In this document: positions 10,129 through 22,428 of the stretch, piece after piece | How positions within the stretch are numbered: position 1 is the first letter of the stretch | How the letters are laid out: every line of letters starts with the position of its first letter | Source of the DNA: Porphyra umbilicalis | Lineage: Eukaryota; Rhodophyta; Bangiophyceae; Bangiales; Bangiaceae | NCBI GenBank assembly: GCA_002049455.2 | Contig: KV918786.1 | Location: 1-64,000 of the forward strand | Reading direction: 5' to 3' | Length of the DNA stretch: 64,000 bases | The notes under the pieces: generated by a model | The model's database searches: none | Seen by the model: only the letters and a program-made list of their open reading frames with translations | What the model was told of the DNA's origin: nothing | Program-made: the position numbers and the translations under genes

Positions 10129-13100
10129 GACAATAGCAGTGGGTGCATTGGCTCTTCTGGGTTTTCAACAGCATTGTGGCTCCCGGTTGGGTTACTCGTC
10201 AAATACACTAGCTCATTGGCCGCTTGAGTTTCTGTCAGCCTGAGCCGTCATCTTTCAGAGTGGGCGCCCATGTTTCAAGGGGTCTTGAAGCGTGGAGAGC
10301 GACATGAGCTCTCACTGGCCTTCAAGGGTAGGTGCAGCAATGAACATTCAAATGGCTCCCAGGAAAGTCAGCGAGAAACGAAGTCGCATCCCGACAATCC
10401 CAGCTGGGGTAGGAACACCTCATCTGGACCACCCCACCCCCATTCCCACCGTCCCAGCTCGGGTGGTCGGGCTGTGGCGGCGTTCCTCGGTCTGTTCACG
10501 GCATGACTGCAGTCTTGCCATGAACAGTGTGTATCCATGAGGGCGACCCCAGTGAGCACTGTTGTCTCTCGGTTGTCGCGTGTCGTCTCGCGTTGAGCTT
10601 CTCAAGCTGCACTAGATGACATCTCCACGAGAGAGAAATCCAGGCGCAGCCCCAAACAAACGAGAAACGCTGGACGACATGAGTCATGGACCACGCTGCT
10701 GTTTTTTAAAAAGGACACGTCGGAGCCGCGGAAGTCGTCAGAACCACTTTGCAAACTCTGGCTCACCACACCGTCTGTGTCTCCTGAAGTCGAGGGGGAG
10801 CTTCCATTAAGGTTCTCCACATGATCCACACATCCCCCCCCGTACTTGTTGCCGGGGGTGCAGGAGGATGTAGGACCTGAACATGGCTGCGATTTGAAGG
10901 TTGTACCATAGGAGGGCCGACCAACTTGACCCAACAAGGGGGTGGGGGGAAGGGTACGCGCCCCTTTTCTCCCAAGAATGTTCCATGTCCCAAGCGCATG
11001 ATCCCTCCCCCCCCCTCACTTCCCCACTCCCCTCCCATCACCATCCACTGTTCAGTGGCATCACTCGCTGGCATACATCCCAACTTCACTGGCATACGCT
11101 TTTTTGCGCGCCTCTGCAGCAAGCCCGCAGTCTCCGAGACGAAGAACAGCACTTTCCAGGGAACGGTGCTCATGCGCCTGCGTGCTTCAGTATTGACGAG
11201 GCGTGAGCAAATTGTGATTCGCCGGCCCCGACCATATTTGGATCACAGACGATTCTAGGAGGTCGGTCAACCCTCCCAGAGAGGCCATCGAGAAGGGTAA
11301 AAAAAATGGGGACGCGCGAAGAAAAAGGGAACGCGGCTCAATTGCTTCTCGACCACTAGAATTTTAGCACGTCACAGCTGGGCTTTTCGGGTCCTGATTT
11401 AATACTCAGACCCAGAAGAGCCGGCTTAACTAAAGGTATATCTCGGGCACTAAAACCTGTCCCAAAAACGGTGTGGGAGCGTCGTAACTGGTCCTCCAGG
11501 AGCCAAAGTCCCTCAGACGACAGATATGGGAGTTCCGGCGGTACTCCGAAAAAAAGGGGCTCTGAGTGCGACAAGCGCCTGAATGCGCGTGGGTTGCGCG
11601 ACACAGGTGAAGCGCTGCGTCCGGTTTCCAGCTCAGCAATAGCCGTTGCAACAATGATCCACCTGATAAATACAGTCCACTCAAACTGATAGGGCGGATC
11701 AAGCCGGCTGGCTTGCATGAGACGAAAACAAGAACATGCAATCAAACAGTAGCCCCCGATTCGTAATCTGTGCGACCAGCGAGTGACATGAAACGATACG
11801 GCCGAGTCCAAGGGCCGGCGCTTCACTTTCGGTCCCGACCGCCAGCGCTTCCGCAATGCTCAGTTTCGACTTCTGACAGGCTTCAAGGCTCGTCATGTAC
11901 ATGCTTACAACTATCCCTGGTCGAGCGCGCCTCACGTGCCCATCATGGAAGCATGGCGTCAACGAGGGCGCAAAAAGTACCGCAAAACCGGCACCATACT
12001 TTTTCTGCACGGACGACAAAGCTCCAAAATACTGTCCGCACATCGGAACGGCGCGCATGGGCGGAAAGCTTGCGAGTTGGTGGTTCTTTCAATAGCATGA
12101 AAGTTGGCATTGGGTGCGACGGTGTCCGTCTCTAGTTGGCCTGAACATGCGTCGCCGCCAGAGGTTTTAATGCGTGAGATCCACCTTTAGGCGTGAGACG
12201 GCCATAAGCTGGCCAAGAGGGAACGTGAGCCACAAGCGGAGCCCTCATCAATGTACGACGCTGCGGAATGAAACTGCATGATGTAGCCTCCCAAAAAGCA
12301 GGCTATAAGTTGGTCGGCATTAGGGGCAAATATAGCTCTTGGGACGATTCAATGCCACCAACAGCGGACTGGTCACAGATCAATTGCGTTCGCTGATCGC
12401 TGGATTCTGGGGGGCTCGACTATTAATACCTAGAACGTAAGTGGCCCATCTTGAACCTCGACGGTGTGACCGGTTGGTCACACCTCACAACGACGTCACA
12501 TATCCTGTGGCCCGCAACCCTAAGCCGCGCCCATGTCACGCACTGCCAAGCACTGAAACGTAGTCGGCCGCGCGCAGGCACCGTGATTCTCATTTTGGGT
12601 CACTGTGAGAGCTCTTACCGGTCAGGAGTCACCTCAGTATAGCTCATCTCGGTCAGCCTGTGGCAGGCCAAGATCTATTGACGCGCAATGAATAGTACTG
12701 CGAGGGCACCTCGTCGGCGGCGGGAAAGGCCTCTTAGATATCGTCCAGGCTGTGTGGTGAAGACGAACGCCAGGGATGCACCTCCGACAACCGCCTTCTT
12801 CTGGCTCGTGTCTCGGGAGCCAATCAACCTCTGAACAGAAACCGCTTGGTCAAGTGGACCACAGGTGAGGGTCCGGCAGCACGTCTGGCAGGGGGCCTTC
12901 GTGGCCAGGCACATCGTTGACGAGGGCCTTGCTTAGACCAGGATCCCTTTCACCACCTCTTATTGGTCTACCGTGCTTTTGTGTAGCGCAGGTGGTCGTC
13001 ACGTTAGCGGTACCACTTTGCCTCAGCACGCGCTCCGCAGTGACCCCCACCCGCCCCCCTCCACCCCTCTTCCCACCGTCCATCCCGCTCCCAACGGCTT

Positions 13101-15832
13101 CGTACTCCTGGACCTTCCCACACAGCCCTTTATTGCGCATAATGGGTGCCTGGCAGCTGCACATCCTGTAGGCCGAGCGCGCCCAAGTCTGGCGATCGTA
13201 GATCGGCCCGCACTGCCTCTACGGTGGCTGGATCAGCCCGCCCTCCTGCAACGAAGTGCCCCTGGAGCATCAAATTCAACGTTGCGCACGCGTATGCTAT
13301 CGTTTTGTGTATACCGTAGCGCCCGTTCGATCTCTTGCCGTGCATGCGGTGACGACCTGGAGTGTAGTTAGAGCTTGCGTGCCTCTTCTACATGAATAGC
13401 GTCTCACTGCGGCCTCTGATTGAAACCCTGCTCGGGTTTTCTCTGTAGTACTGTCCTGTACTTTTCCTTTGTGCCCCGTACTGCCCCGTACTGCCCCGTA
13501 CTGCCCAGATTTCCTCTTTCCTGTCCCGTGCTGTGGGCATCCGTGTCCCACAACGCATTGAAATATTCAAGGCATTCCAAAGCTGGCTCCGATTTTAATC
13601 CCTTCTCAGTGCATGTAAAGCGCATATCCTTAATTATCTGGGAGATTTTCATGCCGGTTTTTCTGACCTCCGCTCTTGGTACCTTCAGGCATCAGTATTA
13701 ACCCTAGATGGGTTCTAAGGAACTAATACTCTCTGGCGATTCAGGCCCTAGAGCATCGCGCTCTCAGGGTGCCCCCCCCAGCGGTGTGCGGCCAAACAGC
13801 CTCGTCAATAAAACACTTCTCACATCCCTTTCCCACCGACGGCGCAATTCCAAGGACGCTCGTGATGTGTCTGTGCTTGTCGGAAACGCCGCGATGGAAC
13901 CCCGGCGTTGCGCACGCTACCTTGCATCGAAAGTTTTCTACACTGTGCATCTCTTTTCTGTATGCTGCGCGCACGTTCGTGTATCCAGTTTGCACCACCC
14001 CACCACGAGAAGAATTACCATTCTATGGTGTGCGACCAACAGGTACCAACGCAAATCTCGCGCCGTGCCGCCAGTGCGCGCTTCATCATGCCCCCAGTCC
14101 ACGCTTGTCTGCGAGGACGCCGTGTTCGGAACAGTCTCAGTTAAGACAATCCGTAACATTTAGGTTGACTGAACAGTAGTTTATTCGTGGTCCAGAGGGG
14201 CCGCATGACAAATACGTAATCCTGATTCTTTCTTGGTTCTTTCGCGATGCTGTCATCGCCGCTGTCAGGGAGGGTGAAACGTCTCGCATGTCAGGCCGTG
14301 TGGCCATATTGTTCGTATATCGGTAAATTTGATCGGTAAGGGTCGGTATCCCGATCAATAGTCGGTATCGTCCATTTTCTCAACGGTCGGTACAGGTCTG
14401 TAATGTAATAATATTCGTATTTAATCCTGGGAGAGCTCGACCGACGCTACACACCGGGCGAGGCACTCACCGATCCCATGAGTCGCCGACCAGATAGACC
14501 AGCAAAACAGCCACGATGCAATATTGATCGCACAAGGCACCCGCGTCTAGTATGCAGGCCCTCCTGCTTCAGTCCAGCTCGCCTCCTCTGCCCAAGCAAG
14601 TGTGTCCTGTGCCCTTTCAAAAGATGCCTGGGTATCCCCAAGAGGTAGTGTTGCGGCTGCGGAACTCCCGCGCCACCAAGTTTCCTTTGCGTCATAGTGT
14701 TGGTAGCAGAGTGGGCGAGCGGTACGTTGTCGATGTATGTGCCTTGATGTATGGGGAATGTATGGCGCGCTGTGGTACGCAGGAGTATTATTGGTGGGGA
14801 GGCGAGGGGATGGATCCGAGCTTGCCCAGGTCAGACACAGTCGAGGCCGTGGTGCTTGTTGGGTGGAGTGCAGAGGCGGGAGGTTGGTATGGTCGGGGTG
14901 ATGCGGTGGTCGTTGCACTGTGTGGATGAGGGTACGGACGCGAGTGGGGCTCCAACCACATATGCCACAAAATCGGAAATTTTATGAAACGTGAGACTAC
15001 CGAGATATCGGAACAAAATCGATAAATCAGTATTCCGATTGGGAAAGAGCATTCATCGCAATATTCGGTAAATGCCAACCTTAGTGGCCACGCCCTAACG
15101 GTCCAGAAACACAGAGCGACGGGACGGCTACGCATCGCGCGTCTGAGATGAGAACGTCCGCGAGATGCCATTGGCAACACACCAGGTCTGACGTCATACT
15201 GTCATGTGGACTTTCATCCACCTCATCCAGCCTGATCCTATGCATTCTATTCCGCGTATTTTGCAACGACTTCGGCAAATGAAGCATTATACCTTTGCGA
15301 CATTAGGAATGTAACCCCCGCATCCTCATCTGAGAAAGACAGACGTTTCTAACTAGACTCCTAACGCATCAGCCGATGAAAGACGGTACGAAAAAAACAG
15401 AAAACAACAGTGACCAACTCCATAAGAGAGGCTCACAAAGAAGAGCGCTACTGATCCATGTTCTCCACAACCCAGCTTAGTACCAGTCGCCAAAAATTGG
15501 AACGTGATCGGCCGGTAAGAAGAGCATGAGAGGAAAAGTTGCTGGCACACTCACTGGCAGAGATTTACTGTGCAAGTGTGCGAAAGCTTTTCTCCATTTG
15601 CAGGCTCCAGTGAGGTGCCCAGAGCCCCTATTTCGAATTGTGAAATAATTCGCCGGATAGTGAAGTGGCCCCCATCCTTCTCTCTCGGTCGCATTCAAAT
15701 GCTGAATAACGCTACGTGCATGAAACATGGGCCAGGTGCGCAGCGAAGTAAGAGCGTCACACCCCACAAGATGAACCTGGTGAACAGTCTACGATTACCC
15801 GTTCCGCATATTTGCCATAGGGAGTTGGTGGC
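10129..15832. other. Accessory DNA, no recognised gene
   Basis: Base composition is lower in GC than the flanking gene regions. Several short frames are open. The longest with balanced composition are on the minus strand at 11356-11856 and 11699-12058, and on the plus strand at 14552-14929. None has a recognisable domain and chance cannot be excluded. The stretch 14320-14420 holds repeated CGGTA motifs, with similar motifs at 14990-15075, perhaps ends of a decayed element. Otherwise nothing is seen. Confidence 0.4.
13472..13508. repeat. 10-bp tandem repeat
   Basis: Three perfect copies of TGCCCCGTAC (13472-13501) and a partial fourth. A diverged copy, TGTCCTGTAC, sits just upstream at 13452-13461. 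Confidence 0.8.
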
Positions 15833-15984
15833 TCTGTCAAACAAGTGCGGCGCAGTTTAAGATGCCCCAAATGGACTGTGTCAGCAGCATCCGTCTGGAC
15901 TTGCGAAGAAGCACTCGTCTCGCGATCTCATGGGACACGCCACTCTCGAGATTGTACAAGAAAATATCTGGGGCGAGCCACAAC
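15833..15984 (+). repeat. Dispersed ~145-bp repeat, copy B
   Basis: Second copy of the repeat at 3268-3413, same orientation, 12.5 kb away. It starts GTCAAACAAGTGCGGCGCAG and keeps the ATCTC and CTCGAGATTGTA blocks. Confidence 0.7.
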
Positions 15985-17515
15985 ATCCGTCTGGCGGGCG
16001 TCACGTGCAGCATCCAAGCCCTGTTGCCACCACCTACCGCCACCCGCCTCCCTTGGGCCATTGGTGCAGACGACCATGATTCGGTCGGCGGCACGCACGT
16101 GGCACAGGTCTCTGGAAGGCCGGCGAGGCCTCAGACCGGGCATGCAGTCTGGCACCAGCTTCCACGCGGGTTTGCACCGCTCACGCCCCCACCGCGAGCC
16201 GTCACCGCTGTGCACCGCCCCGATCGGGCCCTCAGTACTACCCCCCAGCTGGACGCCAGCGACTGGACCGCCACCGTCTGGCACTCTGCAGCAACAGCGC
16301 CACAGCGGTGCGAGGGACGTGCGCGCGTGGGGAGCAGCCGCGCTCGAGGGGGCCTCTTCTGTCTGTTTGAGTGGCCCCGCCTGCGGCAGTCCTTGGGGGG
16401 TACCCCTGATCCGCCGTCGCGCGGCACTGCAGGGGCGGGGGGGGGGGGAGGGGGGGAAGAGGTCTGGCGACACCGGCGCGTGCTGTCGCCGCCCCAGCAG
16501 CGCCCATGCCCGGCGCTTGTGCAGCGGACCGCGTGAGCGGCGCCGGCTGACGGGCCGCGGTTGCACCTATTCTGGGGAGGCGGTCCCCAGCGGGCATTGA
16601 GGATGCCTCCGCGGCACCCAATGGGACGAGTTGGTGGGTGGCGGGGTGGTCGGTCCGCCGCTCTGAAGTGCGGTCGGTTGCACCTACGGGCCAAAATACC
16701 CGGTCCTGGAGGAAGCGCCCGACAGGGGTTGCCGCGGGGAACGGGAGAGGATGCCGACCGAGCCTGTTGTGTGGTGGCGGTTGAGGCGGGGCTGGCGCTG
16801 TCGTCACCTCGCCATGTTTCGGGCCAAAGTCGGCGCGAACGCACCAAACCACTGCAACAGAGTTGCCATTCTGCACGTGACCGTGACAGGACCGAACAGG
16901 ACAGCGAGGCAAGCAATTGACGTACGGCGCCGTTGACAGCCCGGAACGCAGGTGTGTCAAACAAGGACTATTATAACGTTGCTCAACAGACAATAAGGGT
17001 GCAGGAACAAAGACGATGCTTGCTTGTTCGGTAATCTGTACACGGCGGCCGTGTGGCTCACCCACGCAGCAATGTTCAAGGCAACGCTCCCCACAACACA
17101 CGGCTCTCGCTCACCTGCGAAAAGACCAGACGTTCTCCCTCTCACACAAAACGCCATGCAGCGGCCGGAACGGCAGGGATGAAAACCACGGCTGGTGCAA
17201 GACATCCCTCGAGCACGACGAGCACGGAAATGCAACACGCGCGCACAATCGACAAGCCCATCTCCGCAAGCTTGAACGGGCCACAGCCCCGACGGGTTTG
17301 GCGACACCGACCCGCAGCAGTTGGGTCATGTTACGCCACCGACGTAGTCGGCACAACACCGTCGCCATGGCCCGGTCGGCGGCTCACCCGCCTCGAGGCC
17401 ACCGTCGGGTCCACCACCCGCGGTTGCCCACCTTGCAGCGCCAAGAGGTCGGCACGAAAATATATAACACGGACAACTCGTACATTGGGCATGGCCCGCC
17501 GACCGCGCCGGCATG
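15985..17515. other. No recognised gene
   Basis: Several overlapping open frames exist on both strands (notably minus 16131-16964 and 16238-17101). They are Arg/Pro/Ala-rich without motifs and look like composition effects. A G run lies at about 16438-16456. Confidence 0.35.
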
Positions 17516-17851
17516 TCATGCCTGGCCAAGGGCGAGCTTGGCTTGGAACTGCTTGACGCCGCGCATGTAGAGCAGGCCGCCAAGCGCCAGCGGCGCGACG
17601 ATACCAAACACTCCCTGGGGGCACCGTAGGGTGGCCGCGGCGAGGGCGGCAGCCACGGGGCTCGCGCGCATGACCGCCGAACCGGTCAGCATCCGCCCGG
17701 TGCCGCGGGCGACGCCGGCCGCCGCCGGGGAGCGCAGAGGCGCCCAGCGAAAGGCGGGCGGCACGACCACCGCCGAGCCCGCTCGGGGGGTGGGGGGGGT
17801 GCGGCGGGACTGCCGGGAGACCATGGTGCGGGAGACGGCGGGGGCGGCCAT
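17516..17851 (-). CDS. Small predicted plastid-targeted membrane protein
   Basis: An intact 111-residue frame with no breaks. The ATG at 17851 (MAAPAVSRTMVSRQ) is preferred over 17905 because it gives a Ser/Arg/Ala-rich, acid-free N-terminus typical of a plastid transit peptide. Around residue 60-65 the composition becomes Ala-rich. The C-terminus has one probable membrane span (GVFGIVAPLALGGLLYMRG) followed by a short polar tail VKQFQAKLALGQA. The size and single span resemble small nuclear-encoded thylakoid subunits, but no specific family is recognised. Targeting is inferred from composition only. Confidence 0.6.
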   Translation of the reverse strand: MAAPAVSRTMVSRQSRRTPPTPRAGSAVVVPPAFRWAPLRSPAAAGVARGTGRMLTGSAVMRASPVAAALAAATLRCPQGVFGIVAPLALGGLLYMRGVKQFQAKLALGQA

Positions 17852-20277
17852 GGTAGGGGGTTCGGGCGGGTGTGGGGGAGAGGAGCAGAGAGGAGTGTGC
17901 CACAAGGTGGTTCACAGACGAGAGGGATGAGCGCGTTGGTGACGAGGGCGGCGAGGAGAAGATGGTCGATGTCGCGGTGGCAGAGGGGTGGGTGGTCGGA
18001 GGAAAGGCGTGCGGTTTGTCGGAACGCTGGTGACGACGTCCGCCCCGCTTCTTGTAGGCAGCCACACAACCCCAAGCAGGCTGTGCAACAGAGGGCCTGC
18101 GGTGGTTGCTGACTGGGTCACCGGTGAACAGGTGGAATCCGTATCCCAGGCGGATCCTCCAATCGCGTGCAACCTGATTGGCCCACGGAGGACAAGCGAG
18201 CCGACACCACACTGGCCCACTTGCGGCTTTTTTGGGGGGGGTTCCCGAAGGCTCACACGCAAGCGACGCAAGCGGCAGCCCCAGGACAGCACGCGCGGGG
18301 TGAGTGCTGACCACTCGGCGTTTTGTTGTCGGCGGATCGGCGAAATTCAGCATTCACCGACCACGAGTTCCCCATTCAGGGCCCCCCAGTGGACGATTTG
18401 CGGAGCGGCCCCGCCCAATCGTGCCGTCGGCACGGGCGTCGACAGCGCCACAACGAGCGCACCGTGCGGCGCGGAGAGGGCCCGTTGTTGCTCTCCGAGG
18501 CAATCCTGCGCCCGACCCCTTCAGGACGCCTTCTCGCAGGACCCACAGCCGTTACCACCAATCGCGTGTGTGTACGTCGGCAGTGCGCACAGTTAAGCTG
18601 CCCGATCGGCCAACAACAATTGGCAAAAATGTTGCGTGTTGCGTGTCGCCACCGTTGTGCGCCCCTGTGTCGTGGTCCTCACGCGCGCCGGTGGGCGGTC
18701 AGTAGCATTCGATACGGCTTGCTCTGCCACCTCCACAGGCGGCACAGTACGGGGCCGACGCCTGGCCCGAGGGTGGTTCTGTACACAGCGTACAGGCGCA
18801 CGTGGCTGACCTACGCTGCTGTCTGGGAGGGGGGGCGGCCGTGGCCGCCACCACGACCGCCGGGTCAACGTGTCCACCACGCCCGTGTCGTGGCATTACC
18901 GCGCGTCGCTCCGCCTTCCCCCTTCCTTCTGGCCGTTGTTCAGTGGCATTCTTTGGTGCCGGCCTCGGCCAATAAGCAGGGAAAGTCATCGTCGTGCGGT
19001 ACGCCTGCCGGTGGCTGTACGCATACTTGGTCCGTGGCGCTGTTGGTCGCGGGAAGTGGAAGGAGCACGTGGAACGCGTGAAACCGTCTGGGCCGTGAAC
19101 ATTCCGGCCTGCGGTGCCCTTTCTTCCGCTTTTTGTTGCACGGCGCATTGTTCGCCATTACATGCCTGCTCGCCGTATGAGAGCAGGTACAGGAAAAGAG
19201 AGGCACAAGGAAGGCGCCGCTCCATTCGGCGCAACCTCAATGATGGCTCGAATCGAACCAGAGGACCGTTCGAGAACTGTCACTGTGTGGTGTCCGCAGG
19301 TACGTGGCACTCTCCGCATAGCCACTGCATTGCAGTTTGTACCGTGGCCGCCGCGTGTCCCAGATCATTTGTCTGACGTGGCCGGTTGTAGAGGCGCATG
19401 CCGTCCCGACAACGGCTTACGGCCTCCACAGGCTAACTGCGGCAGTGTGCCACAGCAATGAGACGGCTACGTGACCGTCCGACACGAGGGACGGACCGCA
19501 CAACGCCACAAAACACACGGAACGTGAGAAGGACGTGTCCCAAGCAAGCATCCACGTGGAGCCGGATACGCAGCTGGCTTCACAAGGATAGTGCACGGTG
19601 TGTCGCGGGGCGAACGAAGTGCCCAAACCCGGGAGGTGGCGGTCAAGAACACTGCACTCTCGGCAGGGAAAAGAGAAGGAAGAAAAGTGCGGTGCAACTG
19701 ACGAGAAAGTGAAACCACCGAAACAATCCCTCGGACAGGACAAGAAACGTAATGCGAAGGAGCGAGAAAAGAGATGGTGCGTATCGATGCACAGAGTAAA
19801 AATGTTGTAACAGTATTGGACAGAGTGGCGAGAGAGAGGAAGGAGGTGCGGTGGTGAGAAGGCTTGAGCCAGGCACAAAGGGGATGTGCGCCGCATTCTC
19901 TGCCGCCCTTCTCGTGGGATGCACAGCACCACTGTTCGTTGAAGATAGTTCTGCATCAGTCACAATTAGAGGGCCTTGTGCTAACAAGCACACGAGTGAC
20001 AGGCAATCACAGGCACAGGACGCACTGACTATGCCCAGAACAAAAACGCCAACCAACTGCGCCTTTTTCGCGCGCATCTCACGTCGCTGCGCACCCCCCT
20101 CTGGCGCTGTCGCAGGCCCGCCGGTACACTGGGCGGGGCTCCCTCGCGCACGCTCCCAACCTCTCTCGCTACTGCTGTGCTTGTGGCTGCGCGCGCACCA
20201 CAGAAGTGGCTCTGCCGTCATTGTGCGGGCGCAACTTTTTTACGCGGCGCTCCCCCCATCCCCCCTCTTGTCCACCA
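17852..20277. other. Intergenic, no recognised gene
   Basis: Between the divergent starts of the small plastid-type protein (minus) and the BIN4-like gene (plus). Open frames here lack motifs. Confidence 0.4.
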
Positions 20278-21354
20278 ATGGCAGACTCGGAGGAGGAGGT
20301 GTTGGACCTGGTCGGCGGCTATGGCAGCGACGACGGCGGCGGCGGCGGCCATGGGGGCAATGGCGCCTACGGGTTGGACGGCGGCGATTACGAGGACGGC
20401 GGCGGCGATGTTGTCTATGACGTCGACGGTCCGCCGCTGAGCGCCGACGCCAATGGCAACGACGACGATGGCGACGATGGCGGCGGCGGCACGCCGACGC
20501 CCGCCACCCCCAACGGGGGTGGCGCCCCCCCCTCCCCACTGGGCGGCTCGGAGGGCGGGTCGACCCCCCCCCCCCCTACGTCTGGGATGACCACCGGCGG
20601 GGTCCCCCTCCTCGCCGCCCCCCGCCTCGACACCAACATCGTCCTCTTTGCGTGTGAGGATACGAGCTTGGACCTGTCGGGCGAGGTCGGCGCCGTCGGG
20701 CGGGTGCAGCTCGTCGCGCCGCCAGCGTCCCCCCCCCACCCCACTCCGCCGACGCCCCTGGTGGCGGCGGCCGCGGCGGCGGCGGCGGCCGCGTCAAACC
20801 CCCATCCGCCGCCCGCGAGGCGGCGGCCATGGAGGCGACCGGCGGCCTCCGCCTCGACATCAAGGGCGTCGTCTACACGGCGGGGCGGGTGCCCCTCGCG
20901 GGCACCGCCCTCGTCGTGACCGTCGGGGGGGGGGAGGCCCGCGCGTCGGCCGTCCTCCACGACGCGTACAGCTTGCGGGGGGAGGGCGCGCCGGTCGGCA
21001 GCGGCGGCGGCGGCGGCCGCGGCGGCGGCGGCGGCGGCGGGGGCGGGGGGGTGGGCGACGCCGCCCGCGCGTCGGGCGCGGCGGACGGCGTGCACGGGTA
21101 CCTGAGCGACGATGATGGGGAGGAGCTCCTCTCCCACAACCTGTTTGAGGGCACGGGGGGGGGGGGGGGAGCGCGGCCAGCGGGGGAGGGGGGGGACGAC
21201 GCCCCCGCGACCGTCGGGCGGGGGCGCGGGCGTGGCAGCCGGGGGGGGGGCGCGGCGCGCGGGGGGGGGGCGTGGGGGGGGGACCCGCGGGCGGGGAAGG
21301 GGACGGGGGGCGGGGTTGCCCAAGACGCCCCGCAAGCGCAAGATGGGGGAGTAG
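20278..21354 (+). CDS. BIN4/MIDGET-like topoisomerase VI accessory protein
   Basis: In plants BIN4 is a DNA-binding subunit of the topoisomerase VI complex needed for endoreduplication and normal chromatin. The start MADSEEEVLDLVGGYGSDD opens an acidic Asp/Gly-rich region. The conserved core then reads LDTNIVLFACEDTSLDLSG and EVGAVGRVQL in one frame, and continues as LRLDIKGVVYTAGRVPLAG, LVVTVGG and a VHGYLSDDDGEELL block in a second frame. The tail PKTPRKRKMGE is basic and nuclear-signal-like, in a third. Frame changes fall in low-complexity DNA near the C run at about 20730 and the G run at about 21157-21169. Family assignment rests on the EDTSLDLSGEVGAVGR and LDIKGVVY blocks remembered from plant BIN4. 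It converges on the MFAP1-like gene. Confidence 0.65.
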
Positions 21355-21554
21355 GGGGCCGCGCACACGGGGGGCGGCGGCCGTCGGCGGTGTGCGGGGT
21401 GGCACGCGCCGAGCAAACACGCGCAACAAACTGGATTGGCAACGCGCGCGCCCGGTCCGGACACGCCGCGCGGGGGGCCGCTGCACCGGTCGTCGGCCGG
21501 CGGCAATGGCGGCGGGCGCGCGCCCGCCGCGGCACCGCCGCGGCGGCGCGCCGC

Positions 21555-22428
21555 TCAAAAAAACACCCCTCTCTTGCCGCGGGCGTCCCCCCCCCCCCCC
21601 CCCCCCACCTCCGCCGCCACCGGGAGCTCCCCCCCCTCCGCAGCCGCCGTCGGAGCCTCGTCCGCCTCCCCCCCCCCCCCCCCCCCCCCCCCCCACCCGC
21701 GCCTCCTCCTCCGCCCGGTCCCGCACGAGGCGCTCGACTTCCCGCACCTGCCACGCGGCAGCCGCGTCGGCGTCGCCCGGCCACCCCCCCCCTCCGCCCA
21801 CGCCTCGTCTTGGGCGGCCACGTCGGGCGGCTCGGCGCCGAGGCCGGCGCCCCAGCGGTCGCCCGCCGCGACCGCCGCCGCCGCCGCCTCGTCGGCGGCC
21901 ACAGACGCGGCGGCGGCCGTCGCCGCGGCGGTGCGGCGGCGCGACGCGGCGGCGGCGGCGCGGGTCGTGGCCGCCGCGGCGGCCGCCGCGTCGGCCGCCG
22001 CGGCGGCGCGGGCGGCGGAGGATTGGTAGACGGGTTTGGGCAATGTCCGGGGGGGGGGGGCGCGGCGGGCCCCGACGATGCCGAGGAGGAGGAGGAGGAG
22101 GAGGAGGAGGAGGAGGAGGTGGTGGTGGTGCTCGTGGTCGCCGAGGCGGGCGGAGAGGTGGGCGCGGGGGGGGGGGGGGCGCCGCCGCCGCCGCCGCCGC
22201 CGTCGCCGCGCGCGGCGGCCCAGGGCGGGACGGTGGGGGTAGGCGCGCCGCGGCCGGCGGCGGCGCGGCACCCGGGGCGGTGGCGCCAATGACAATGGGG
22301 GGCCCGCCGCCGCCGCCGTCGCTGTCATCGTCAGACGAGGAGGCGGCGGCGGCGGGCGCGCCCGGCGGCGCCTTGCCCCGAAAGTGGCGGCGGACCGCGA
22401 CGCGGGGCGGACGTCGGGGGGGTGGCAT
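21555..22428 (-). CDS. MFAP1-like spliceosomal protein, C-terminal domain not found
   Basis: MFAP1 is a B-complex spliceosome protein. The ATG at 22428 gives PPRVAVRRHFRGKAPPGA, matching the family's short N-terminal motif (VKRYWPGKAP type), followed by an acidic SSSDDDSD patch. About 150 residues on, LPKPVYQSSAARAAAA matches the KPVF block. Then come Arg/Ala/Glu helices and, at 21753-21700, WQVREVERLVRDRAEEEA, which matches the family's EAWKVREL block. Frames change at least twice, in repeats and C runs near 22100 and 21785. After the C run at about 21670-21700 the usual C-terminal domain (KYKFLQKYYHRGAF type) is missing in all frames down to the BIN4-like gene, so the locus is truncated, mis-assembled there, or a paralogue. 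The end coordinate is nominal. Confidence 0.5.

Noticed and set aside
14320-15080. A possible element bounded by CGGTA/TACCG-rich ends
   Set aside because: Motifs are short and irregular and no matching inverted ends or target duplication could be aligned.
19236-19300. A second GGTTCGATTC tRNA-like motif (minus strand)
   Set aside because: The flanking bases do not pair as a T stem and no cloverleaf is possible.
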